Shown here: in pieces, positions 35,300-45,933 of the stretch
Layout of the letters: every line of letters starts with the position of its first letter
How positions within the stretch are numbered: the stretch's first letter is position 1
Assembly: GCA_006384855.1 (NCBI GenBank)
Contig: VCJN01002791.1
Coordinates: forward strand, 124,001 to 188,000
DNA length: 64,000 nucleotides
Reading direction: 5' to 3'
DNA from: Tetraselmis striata
Taxonomy: Eukaryota > Chlorophyta > Chlorodendrophyceae > Chlorodendrales > Chlorodendraceae
The notes under the pieces: model-generated
What the model saw: the letters and a program-made list of their open reading frames with translations, nothing else
What the model was told of the DNA's origin: nothing
Database searches by the model: none
Made by a program: the position numbers and the translations under genes

Positions 35300-37460
35300 A
35301 TGGTCTTCGGCACAGTGGGTGAGGTGAGCAAGGGGGTGCGCCGCACAGTGCGCGGTATCGCATGCTTGGCTGCGGATCGGGGTGCCCTCTCATCGCGGGG
35401 CACTCGGTGCACCACCCGGGCTCACCAGGAGGCCTTGCTCGTAAGAGATTTCCTCGGGGTCCTGAGCTTGGTGGCCGCTCGAGAGCGCGCTCGCTGCCTT
35501 ATCCGACGGCGTAGATTCGTCTGCCATCCCGTTGATGAAGCTGCACATCACGTCCGAGGATCACCCACACACACGTGCCCGCGTGGCCCGGACTCTGAAC
35601 CGTGTGCGCATCACTCATCCATCCCGCCTCATGCGGGATGCGGGCCGCTTTCAGGCGGCTTGATGTGTTGATTTTCTACACCCCTCCACATAAGTCCGGG
35701 ATCTGTGATCGCAAAGCGCAGACATGGGCGAGGATAACGCCGGTTGCGTGTGCATACATGCTAACTACAGTGGGAATAGTTCGGGCAAACGCCTATTGTG
35801 CGCTTTATACCCACCCGCGCGACAATACGACCATTTGTGGGCGCCCTTTGATTAAAAAAATGCGAAATCGGTGCATGAAGTGTTGGCGCTGGAAAATTGT
35901 GGGTTGCGCCAACCATCCAAACCTATGGAAAAACGGCACTCGTCGCACCAAAATCGGTGAATACGGCCCTTGGCATACGTTGCACACACCGTGCGTGTAG
36001 GCCACTGAAAGGATGTCGCTATAGGCACGACGTGACGCCCCAGCCAAAAGCAACGACAAGTTGATTGGCCACTGTGGCGAGCAATTTTGGGGTGAAAATG
36101 CTGTTGTTTCGGTGGCGAACGCACGTAGGAGAGGCGCTCGATGCCCCCCTTGGCGTAGGGCAATGCTCTACTATGGGGGCGCGTGGTGGAATGCCAGTTG
36201 CACCGTTTCGTGTGCGGGGTGGCGCGTAGGGGCGTGGACTTTAATTAATATGAAATTCCTTGAAAAATGCTGTGGAAAACGGCATTTTGGCTGGTAGATG
36301 TGTGTATCGCTAGGAGGCAGCACATGCTAAGTGTTGGTGGTCCGTGGTCATCCACACACATAACGCTCTCGCGCAACCGAGTATGGGGCTTAGACACGCA
36401 CTTGGCGCAAAGCCACGCGCCCGACATGGGTGGACGCATGAGGCAGTGAGGGCAACTTGGATGATCATCTTTGGGGATTATTTCCGGGGCCTCCAGAAAA
36501 CGATTTTTTGATTTTGGAAGATTGGTTTCGACGCAAATTTGAACGAGATACTGCGTGGTATTTTTGGAAACTTTTTCTGAGCAAACCCTGAGAAGTTATA
36601 GCGTTTTAAAGCCAAGGGGGTGTTGCTAAGCGTGGCCAACACTGAGGCCTGGTCAGTATCGCACCGCGACATGTACTAGCCGCCGCCCACACGGCTGCAC
36701 CTCAACCAAATGCACCCGAGCCCCTCGCCAACGTGTTTCCTCACGCGTTCATGGCCATCCCGCCGTTTGATTGTCTATTCACGCGCGTCGGCTTGCTTGC
36801 TTGTGCGTGATACCGACCCTGGTTTTGATGCAGTTGCATCCACGCACCAAGTGCAGCGTGACACCCTAGTCAAAGGTCTTTAAGCTTCGGTTTGAGCCAC
36901 TCGTCATGCAGGTCTTATAAAACCCTCTGAGATTCCAGGGTTTCATCTCATATATCCTACGTTCAGGTATCCTAGACTTCTGAAGTCTTGAGACTGCGCC
37001 GAAAAGGGACCCCAAACTTATGTGGAAGGGTATAGTACTACTTTTAGCAGTAGGTGGATTTGTTTCTGCCCTTTTTGTAATTCACACCGGTAGTGCCTTG
37101 CCCCCCGCCGCGCCCCACTGCCTGCCCGTGCCAGATAGTTTTTTTTTTCGCCCCGTGCCAGATAGTAGTACTGTACTTTGCCTGATGCGCCCGACGCCAC
37201 CCCGTGTAACCAAACCAATCATCCGTCGGCACTGATCACCGTTCGCCTGCCTCATCGGTGATGGACCAGCGTCATCGAATCAGGAGTCCGACTCCGCCGC
37301 CCTATTCACCAGCAAGTCGCGGAAGGGGTCGCCCCCTGTCGCGCGCACGCGCGTGTGTGAATCTGTGGTCGTGGGAGGAGTGATAAACGTAAAATACCCC
37401 CCGAACAAGGTCACGCTGCCTCCCAGGACTTGCTCCCAACGGCGCCGCCAGGCAGGCGCG
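35300..37460. other. Gene-poor sequence upstream of the SETD9-like gene
   Basis: No gene is supported. ORFs at 35602-36000 (+) and 35852-36163 (-) overlap antisense and show no domain. The last part, 37200-37460, should hold the promoter and 5' UTR of the SETD9-like gene. Confidence 0.4.
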
Positions 37461-39708
37461 ATGTCGATGTTCCGTAACACATTCAAAATCCTGTACAAAA
37501 AGGTGCGCGTCGCGACCCTGCCTGAGCGTTGCCCGCGCGCCCTTTCGCGGCCCCTACAATCCCCTCCCCCCCCGCCCCCCCCCCCTTCTGACCGCAGGTG
37601 TACGACGCCTTGCCTAAGGAGTACCAGGTGGGGCTGGTTAACCCCTTCCACTCCCCCCCATTCGCAACCCTTTATTCCATGCTTACACAACCCTAGCATC
37701 AATACCATGCCCTGTCACCATGGACCCGTCCCCACAAATCCCCCAGGCAGCACTCACCTCAAGCCCATTCCTCTACCCCATCCTCCTAGTGGCGCACCAA
37801 GCGCGACCTGCAGCGAGAGGCGGACATTCAGCGCCTGTTCCTGCTTACCACCTACTGCCGCCGGGCGGCATCCGGTACGCCCCTCCTTGATGGGTTGGCA
37901 AGCCGGGGGCAATCTCTCGATGTGCACCCGGGGCGGCGTGTGACTGGGGGCGATTGGTGTGCGCAGGGGTGGAGGGCGGCGAGGCGGCACTGGCGGAGGT
38001 GATTGTGGCAGAGTACGATGGCCTCTCCCACGAGCACCGGATCGCGGCGGTGGCGGAGAACATACAGACGCAGGCGCGCGCCTCAACATGCTGGGATGAT
38101 GATTGGAGGTGTGGGGGCTCGTGTGGCGGCGTGACACCTGATGGCGCATGCAGGTGCAAGGTGCGCTGCAGCAGATGCACGGTGTGTTGACGCGCCACGG
38201 CGACCCACTGAGCACGGCTCCGATGGGGGAGGCATCCGCCTCCGGGGGTGATGCAGGCATCACGGAGGAGCCGAAGGCACGTCGCTCCGGGCTGGCGGCG
38301 CTGCTGCCTGAGGAGTCCGGCACCCGCAGCGCGGCGTGCCATTCGACGGACCTGGACCTGGAGGAGCGCGGCGGGAGGCTGACGATGGGGCGCCTGTCAG
38401 CGAGCTTGCGCGGCGCGCTTGGGTACTCGCTGGCGGTTGCGCCATCCGGCATCCCGCACAAGGAGGCCGGCCTTGGGCTGTGGCTGAAGGGGTCGGTGCT
38501 GCCGGGGACGGTCGTGGCGCTCTACCCGGGCGTCATCTACAACAACCAGCAGTACAAGTGACCGCCCTCCCACACCTACCCATCAACCAGAGTGGCGCCG
38601 CATCTGCACATGGCGGTGCTCGTAGAGATCCGCAATGGAAAGGAGCGTTGCTGGCATCTTAACATCATGCTGATGTGCCCGGGTCTGCCCTGTACAGGTT
38701 CATCCCCGGGTACCCCCAAATCGACAGGGATAACAGCTACCTCTTGTCGCGCTACGATGGCGTTGTCATCGACGCCAAGCCCTGGGAGGAGGGGGACCCT
38801 TACGGCGAGACGTGCTGGCCGCCTGTTGGGCTCCGGGAAGGTGTGGCTGGCTGCGAGTGCCCCCCCCCCCCCCCCCCCCCCCCGGTCTTCCCGTTGTATC
38901 CGCATTGGTTCGAGTCCGGCTCATTCTCTGCTGTATATGATCGTTAGTCTCGCTTTCCTGTTTGGCGACTGAATGCAGCTGTCAGGCGCAGTGGGGGGCA
39001 GCTGACACGGCAGGGCTGTCAGTGGGCTGGTGGAGGGAACTTGAGTAGGGGGCGGCTGCGCTCACCTGCTGTGGACATGCTTGCGCTGCAGACCCGCATG
39101 GCATCGACATCGATGGGCGCAACCCGATGGCGCTCGCGCACTTCGCCAACCATCCGCCGCCCGGACGGCAGCCCAATGTGATGGTGGCAGCGGTGGACTT
39201 GCAAGTGGATGCAGGTGTGAGCCCGCGGGAAGGGGGAGAGGGGCATGGTGCAAGCTACTTGCTTCGCTTGGCGCCACAGCATCAGCGCTCACGTTGATCC
39301 GCGGTACCCGGGGGGGGGGGGGGGGGGGGCAATCCAGTGACACTGGCTGCTTTCCCCCCCCTCCCCCCCGTCCCCCCTGGTCAGAGCATCCGCACCTGCG
39401 GCGCTACATACCCAACCTGCTCTACGAGGAGCTGCTGCCGGGCGCGTCAGCCGCCGTGCCTCCGCCCGTGTTCCTGGGGCTGTGCTTTGTGGCGACGGAG
39501 CACCTGGAGGACGAGGAGTTGTTCCTTAACTACCGCTACAGCCCGCACGTGCCACGGCCCTCCTGGTATGGCGCATGCTGAAGGGGGGGCTTGCTTGGGG
39601 AGAGCGTGCGGGCTGTGCTGAGCTAAAGTGGGGTTGCTTGCTCCTTGTTGCCGATGCAGGTATGTTCCGGTGGATGTGGAAGAAGACAAGCGCCGATGGG
39701 CCACGTGA
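37461..39708 (+). CDS. SETD9: SETD9-like SET-domain methyltransferase
   Basis: Nine exons join in phase: 37461-37502, 37598-37627, 37790-37874, 37967-38073, 38154-38557, 38698-38840, 39092-39214, 39385-39565 and 39660-39708, giving 387 residues. The N-terminus is basic and helical. The SET region follows the SETD9 pattern: [17 protein letters not shown], then FIPGYP and [15 protein letters not shown], then [13 protein letters not shown] with QPNVMV (the NHSxxPN site), then [10 protein letters not shown], and [11 protein letters not shown] as the closing motif, where Asn replaces the Asp of most SET proteins as in animal SETD9. SET proteins transfer methyl groups from S-adenosylmethionine to lysine; the SETD9 substrate is not known to me. 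The exon 4/5 junction is best explained by a GC-AG intron (38074-38153). C runs precede several acceptors. Confidence 0.8.
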
Positions 39709-40671
39709 CCGCTGCACTCCGTCAACCACCGGTGATTCGAAAAGTGAGCCGAACAAATAATTGTTATCTCGAGGACGTCATTCAATATTCTTGATGTTCG
39801 AGTCGCGTGGGGCGGGGATCATCGGTGTTATCACTGCGAGTACGGCAGCTTGCACTCTCACCGCACTTATACACGACCATGCCTGCCAAGCCGCACGGCA
39901 TGCAACGAAAATGAAATGGCTCAATCTATGTAAATGGCACTGGGTGTGCGCCGCTACACAAGCTGAAAGCGCTCTTACCAAACCCTAAACAATGGAGTGA
40001 ACATCGGGCCTGTCCCTTCTGTATGGAACTATGGATTACATAGTAGCTGCTTGCACTTTGTTAGCTATAGGACAGCGCTGGCCCACCGCTAGCTATAGTT
40101 CTCTCATAATGATACATTGTCCAAATAAAATACAAGACTGTAAGGATTTATGATATGAATCGAACTTGGAAGGTCGGGCGGATCTTGTGAGCTGTGCGGG
40201 CCGGGGAATCGCGGCGAGAGTGACGAAGCCCTCGCCTGTATTGATTTCCGAAATAAATCAATGTACATTACACCGTTAGGCGCATATTTGCTCGCATTGT
40301 TTATGATTCAGTCGCTGAGAAAGTGGCATATATACGATAAGTTTATCGCAATCTGGGCCAGTATATTGCGGAATGTCCGCCTCATCAAGCTCAAACCTCG
40401 GAAACCTTGGATGAAAAGGTACCGACTACCAGTCCTGTAGACCGATGAGAAATCATCACATCCGGCGGAGTAGTCCCTACAGGGTACCGTACCTGCTGTA
40501 GTGATCGCGAACTCTGATGGTTTCGAATGTGAGGGAAAGCTCCACACAGTGCCACGACCACGACCACACAGTGACGCGCCGCCGGTTCGAATTACCTCAT
40601 CGCGCCGCCTCCGATCGTCCCGTTGACCGATTGTTAGCGAAATCGGCTGCCCTGACGACTGTGTGTGGGCG

Positions 40672-42138
40672 ATGAACAGTGGGGCACAGTGGCACCCAAC
40701 GCGCGGTCTCTTCGGTAGTGAGCAGATGAGCGTTCAAGACTTCATAAAACCAGTCGTCGTCGTGGCGGCTCGTTTCGCCGAACGAGTCCTTCCGCAGCTA
40801 AGTAACAGCAGCCGTACCTGTACCAGAGCCGTACCAGCCAGAACACATATGGCCGCTCCCAGCCCCCTCACGTCATCTCTGTCGACTACACTCCGCGCCG
40901 CGCTGTCGCTGCGCGTGTCGGACGTTTGGAATGAACCTCGGTGGACCGAGTCGTGCCCGCCTGAGGCCGTGCTCGACGGCACGCGATGGGCGCAGCTTCG
41001 ATACGGCAATACGGCCTTCTGCCTGCGAGAGGCGCCACGCACTGGTCCGAAAGATGGTGACCGCCGCCTGTCGACTGCCCTCGCCTAGTCCGCAACGTTT
41101 CTCGAGAGGGGACGGTCTTATTGACAGAGTTGTGCCCTAACTTACTGACCGACGTCTCGATATCCAGATCGTCCCGTGGTCGTTCTCTTGCACGGAATGG
41201 GCGGCTGGAGCCATGTCTGGCGAAAGCTGCTGCAGGCACTGATCGGTGCGAACGATCGCGCCGCCCCGCCCCCCCCCCCCCCCCCCCCCCCCCCCCCCAC
41301 GCTCCTCAAAGCACGTGGGCAAATGCCTGACACGCACCGCTTCGCCGCTTTCTCGCCGGGCCCAGGTTCGGCACGGTGCAAGGCGGTGTTGGTGTTCGAC
41401 CGGTACGGTCGAGGGCTGAGCGACGTTGCCATCGACCCGAGCAGCGGCCGGCCGGCGCGCCACAGCGCGGCGCTTTTCGCGCAGCAACTCAACGACCTTA
41501 TGCACGAAATTAACCTAGAGGATGGCGCACCTTTATGGCAGGAAAAACTAGTTGTGGTAGGCTCGAGCATGGGCGGCCTCATTGCCACGGAGTTTGCTGC
41601 AATGCATCCTGACCTGTCACGGAGACTGGTTTTGCTAGCACCGGCAGGCCTCACACCCTGGGTCACCTTGGAGCGGAAGGTGATGATGTTCCCAGGGGTG
41701 GGGCGCCTGTATCATGCACTGTTTGGGAAGCGCAAGGAGGTGGAGTCAATACTGCGCGACAAGTTCGGCTACGATGTGATGTACCTGGAGAGCCGCGATC
41801 CGGTGCTGCTGGAGCAGCTAACCAGTGCGGCGCTGTGGCAGCTGAACGAGAAGCCAGGGTACATCTGGGATGTGTATCGAAGCATCACACAGATTCAGTG
41901 GGACGGGCAGCAGCGCAATGCAGAGTTCATCGGCACGCAGACCATGGACGTCCAGCTGGTGTGGGGCAGCGAGGACTATGTGGTATGGCACTACTTTGCG
42001 CAGTTCTGGCAGCAGGCAATGCCGCAGGCCAAACTCAACACGCTGGAGGGAGAAGCCCATACACCACACCTGGTAGACGCACGCATTCCGCAGCTTGTGG
42101 ACATAATTCTGCCGCTAGTTCCACCCGAACAGCTCTAG
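40672..42138 (+). CDS. Alpha/beta-hydrolase fold enzyme
   Basis: Three exons: 40672-41056, 41168-41245 and 41366-42138, giving 411 residues; an internal ATG at 40726 is an alternative start. Catalytic features are in order: VVLLHGMGGW (oxyanion region), VFDRYGRGLSD, VVGSSMGGLIA (nucleophile Ser in GSSMG), then LVWGSEDYVV (acid Asp), and GEAHTPH (catalytic His). The first ~90 residues are rich in Ser, Thr and Ala and could be an organelle presequence. The second intron (41246-41365) is 120 bp with no stop in frame and holds a 28-nt C run, so it can be mistaken for coding poly-Pro; removing it restores the normal spacing between the HGMGG strand and the VLVFDRYGRG strand. Substrate unknown (esterase, lipase or dienelactone type). 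Confidence 0.85.
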
Positions 42139-42784
42139 CTGGGGCCTGAAAGCTATTGAATAGCTATGACATCATGCCTTGAAATTACTGAGCGTTCTTC
42201 AATCCAGTCTCCCTACTTGGCAAGGTAAACAACTTGCGATAATGTGCAGGATTCCATTGAGAGCGCATCAATGCATGGCTGTATGCATGAGGGCGTTCCC
42301 TGCTATATGCAAGCATAAAAAGGAGCGGGGGTGGGGCACTTTTTGGAACCATCACCAAATTGCAGTCAGCATCAAGGTGGCCTTACCCAGCCCTCGACGA
42401 AGTGCTATGATGCCGCTGACCTGCTGTATGTCGCTGCTACTGCTGTTGCTGCTCTAATTGCGCCTCGGCCCTCTGCTCACCCCTGCTGCGCAATGCTGCC
42501 TGCCTATCCAGGTCTCGCAGCTTCTCAGCACAGTTGGCCTTACTTGGCCCCCCTCACAATCACGGATCACCTGGTAGCCGGCACGCCCACAGAGTTGGCA
42601 GAGGGGCAAAGCTATAGTGGTGTAGACACTTTGTAACTCAGCATCCATGACCCCTCCGTCTGCATCACCTGTCCATCAGCGCAATGCATCAGCAGTGGGC
42701 GCAGCATAGCAAGCATGAAGGTGGCCTAAGAGATGGCAGCAAGCCTCACCCTGCACACACAACGCACAAGGTGGGGATGTAATG

Positions 42785-42928
42785 CTAGGCGAGGTTCTTC
42801 TTCTTGTACGTGTAGTACTCCATATTGACGGGGGTAGCACAGGCCAGGCCGTAATCACGGAGAAAGGAAGCATGATGAGATTGGTCCTCATCCAGGGGTT
42901 GCATGCCGTACATGAAAATGTCAGAGTT
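42785..42928 (-). CDS. Orphan terminal exon of an unrecognised gene
   Basis: On the minus strand a good 3' splice site (ccttgcag) ends at 42929 and is followed by 47 well-composed codons starting NSDIFMYGMQPLDEDQ, including HHASFLRDYGLACATP, and ending YKKKNLA with TAG at 42787-42785. It looks like a real last exon, but I do not recognise the protein and could not place upstream exons. A candidate first exon, beginning MDVKLAQTVSIS, lies on the same strand at 45149; linking the two is speculation. It is convergent with the hydrolase gene, as expected for a true 3' end. Confidence 0.4.
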   Translation of the reverse strand, partial: NSDIFMYGMQPLDEDQSHHASFLRDYGLACATPVNMEYYTYKKKNLA

Positions 42929-43579
42929 CTGCAAGGACATTGGCAGCCAACAACCTGCACCCCAGGTGGATCAGTGGCATGTGAGGTGCAATGCGGCCTT
43001 GTTGTCTGTCCGCTCGGTAGAGCGGTGTTCCCCGGATCGATTCCCGGCTCTGTTGCTTCAGGGCGACATCGTCCTGGCGTGTCCTGGGTTTATCCGGTTG
43101 ATGCATTAGCCCTTCTTCGGGATTCGAATGAGGCGACGGTCGAATGACTATGCCAGACCTACGACTGCAGATGGCGCAAGAGGTAAAGTGCTGGGGCAGC
43201 TTCGGCCGATGACCTGGGGTAAACTTTTACGGCGCCGCTTGCCTGGATACGGATAGGGCTGCACACGCACGGCGCGGCGGTGTGCTGCCCAGCAGCCGCC
43301 CAGTGCTGCTAAATACTGAAAATAAAGTTTCGACCCCAAGTAAATATACCCCTCCCCATCAATTTCTTCAGAAATCCGGTACCTAAAACACGAAATTGAA
43401 TCGGAACTGCCACACTTGCGCAATATGACAAGTGTACTTTTATTATAGGCCAGCAAGGTTCAATTAGCTGTTTTGGGTGCCCCCTTTATTTTGCCCCCCC
43501 CCCCCCCCCCCCCCGAAACAACTTCTGAGCTTTCAGCACTGCTAAAGAAACACCGTCCCCCAAAACTCATTATTTGGCA

Positions 43580-43597
43580 CGTATTTGTATGTGTATG

Positions 43598-43688
<91 letters not shown>

Positions 43689-44045
43689 ATGTATGTTTAT
43701 GTATATGTGTATGTATATGTATATGCATATCTATATGTGATTGTGATGATTGTGATTTTATATGCATATGCATATGCATATGCAAATGGATATGCGCACA
43801 TATGACGTGAATGTAAATGTAAATGCTGTGAATGTGCATGTATCTGCAAATGACTATGTGTATGTGTGTGTATAGGCTGGGTAATATGGATATGGATATG
43901 CAGTTGCATATGCATAAATATGAATGTGAATGTGAATGTGAATGCTGTCAATGCATATGCATGTAGTGCATATATGTGTATGTGTATGTGTATGTGTATG
44001 TGCATGTGCATGTGCATGTGCATGTGCATGTGCATGTGCATGTCC
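43580..44045. repeat. Hexanucleotide satellite, (ATGTAT)n and variants
   Basis: A long block of ATGTAT units (43586-43690) passes into related but degenerate hexamers (ATATGC, AATGTG) and ends in GTGCAT units (43996-44041). Successive homogeneous sub-blocks suggest repeated slippage and spread of variant units. The ORFs across it are low-complexity. Confidence 0.9.
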
Positions 44046-44102
44046 ATGAATGTAATGACCCAGGCCACCTTATTCATTGCGTAACAGCTGCACTAAAGAT
44101 AC

Positions 44103-44703
44103 CGCATAGTTGCTGTTAGTTCTGTTTGTAGTGCGCATTTGTGAAAGCCCTGATGCAATAAGTAATTAAATCTTGCCGGCCATACTGTCGCTACGGGTAG
44201 GAGATGGCGGAAGCCGCAGTCGAAATCCTATGATAGGTCAGTATTGAATTATCATATTTAACGTAATCATAGCGTAATAATAACGAATCTACGTTATTCC
44301 AATGGTTATTATTACGAATCGAAGAAATTAAATCTATGAATGTTCTATGCTGTATTAATGTAAGTGCAACGCAGCGCCCAATCCTTGATATATCGAATGC
44401 CAACCGGTCGAGTCAGACAATCGTACAATCGCGTCCAGACGCGTCACATATTTTTGCACGCGACGATCATAAGTCTGCGGCTCTGCGGTTCTGCCCGCAC
44501 AGCATCCACCGTCTGACTGTGCGCTGACAACGGGGTCGTCATTGTCACATTCAGAGGGCTAAACCGATGACGTAAGCAGCGTTCTATTATACATAAAGTA
44601 AATCAGGTATCAGTAGCCCAGGAGCTCTTTTGCTGGCAACCTCTCATAATTGCTCTTAGTTCTCTTTGTAGTGCGTTTTTGTGAAAGCCCCGATGTAAAT
44701 AAA
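44103..44703 (+). repeat. Pair of ~55-bp direct repeats
   Basis: The segment at 44108-44160 (TTGCTGTTAGTTCTGTTTGT, then AGTGCG...TGTGAAAGCCC) recurs at 44649-44700 (TTGCTCTTAGTTCTCTTTGT, then AGTGCG...TGTGAAAGCCC). They are about 540 bp apart and slightly diverged; the second is followed by ATAAAGTAGCCCAGGAG, which itself resembles sequence at 44596-44620. No gene is supported between them. Confidence 0.65.
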
Positions 44704-45933
44704 GTAGCCCAGGAGTACTGGTATGCCAGTAGGAGCGACCGAGACGCCTAGGCTATATAGTACCCCAACATCAGTCTCGCATGCTGCTCCGCGCCAACTA
44801 CAGGTACTTGAATTTACATCCATCAAGCGTTGGTACGAGGTACGCAAATAGTTGCGCCAGCTTGGCCACGGAGTAATGGTAGGTGTACGTATGTGATTAC
44901 ATGTGCTAGATGCAACATTCAAGAAATCCATTCAGAAATCCAGAATGAAATCCAGGCAGGTAGGTGTACGTATCCACCCAACGAGTAGCATGCGGCGACG
45001 CTCGCGCTCATGAACTCATGCCAAGGTAAGGGCACCGGTACGGTACGCCCGCGCCGCCGCGCGGCCGTTGCCGCCGCGGCAGCGTTGCCTCTGCGCTCGC
45101 AACGTGCGTTCTGTGATATGGACACCGTTTGCGCGAGCTTGACATCCATATTTTGATCCGCTCAGGGCATCTTTGCCAGCCCCTGTCTACCGTTAAAAGC
45201 TGCTTAGATCCAAGACTGGGCCGAGGGGCAGAGAGGCAGGCAGGGCCCAAGCCCGACAGCTGGCTAGTGTACAGGTGAGCCAGGCCGGGAGCGTAATCTT
45301 CGCTGCACGTCTGCTGCCAGCTCAGCTCACGAGCTGCTCAGACCTTCTCGCTCGGGCACATCTCGCAACGCCGCCGGCCGCCAAGCGCGGGACCAGGCGG
45401 TGGCGTGTCAGGGCCAGGCAGTCTGTAGGGTAGAACACCATGCAGTAGAGTAATCATGTTCGCTGGTCGCAGAGAGCCAGGTGGCCTGCCTGCGCGGGTA
45501 GCTGCCTGCTATGCTGAGCGCTTCTCGCCGGCTATTTTAAAGTACTGTGACAGCAGCAGCAGCTCACTAAATATCACGCTGTCGCACTGTTTAGGCGCCC
45601 CTGGTGCACCCAATTCACCCCTCGGTGCGGCACTCGTCGCGGCCAGAAGCAGTCACCTGGAAGGTTGCGCGTATTCATGCGCTACGTAGAATCCTTGCTA
45701 CCATGCGAGGAGCTGCTCGGTGTGGCGTTCCCGCGAGGGCGGCAGGGGGGCTGAGTGGCCTGCTCCCGGCTGCTCGGTGCGTGCAGGGTGCGCGTGCCGG
45801 ATGACAGGACCGGTATCCTGTCCAGTGCCGCAACCGGCGTTGGCATCCTGCGAACGCCCTCAGCCTAACCCCACAATCTCTGGGAGCATCCGTAGCTGAG
45901 CAGAGGGGCCATTGTAGGCCGACGGGTGGCGAT

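Noticed and set aside
43008-43066. tRNA-like sequence (GCTCGGTAGAGC and GGATCGATTCCCGG)
   Set aside because: A D-arm-like and a T-arm-like piece are present, but there is no room for an anticodon arm and the D loop is only 4 nt. At best it is a tRNA-derived SINE fragment.
43473-44084. ORFs of up to 126 codons across the hexamer satellite
   Set aside because: Pure low-complexity translation (Val-Tyr or His-Ile repeats) of the tandem repeat.
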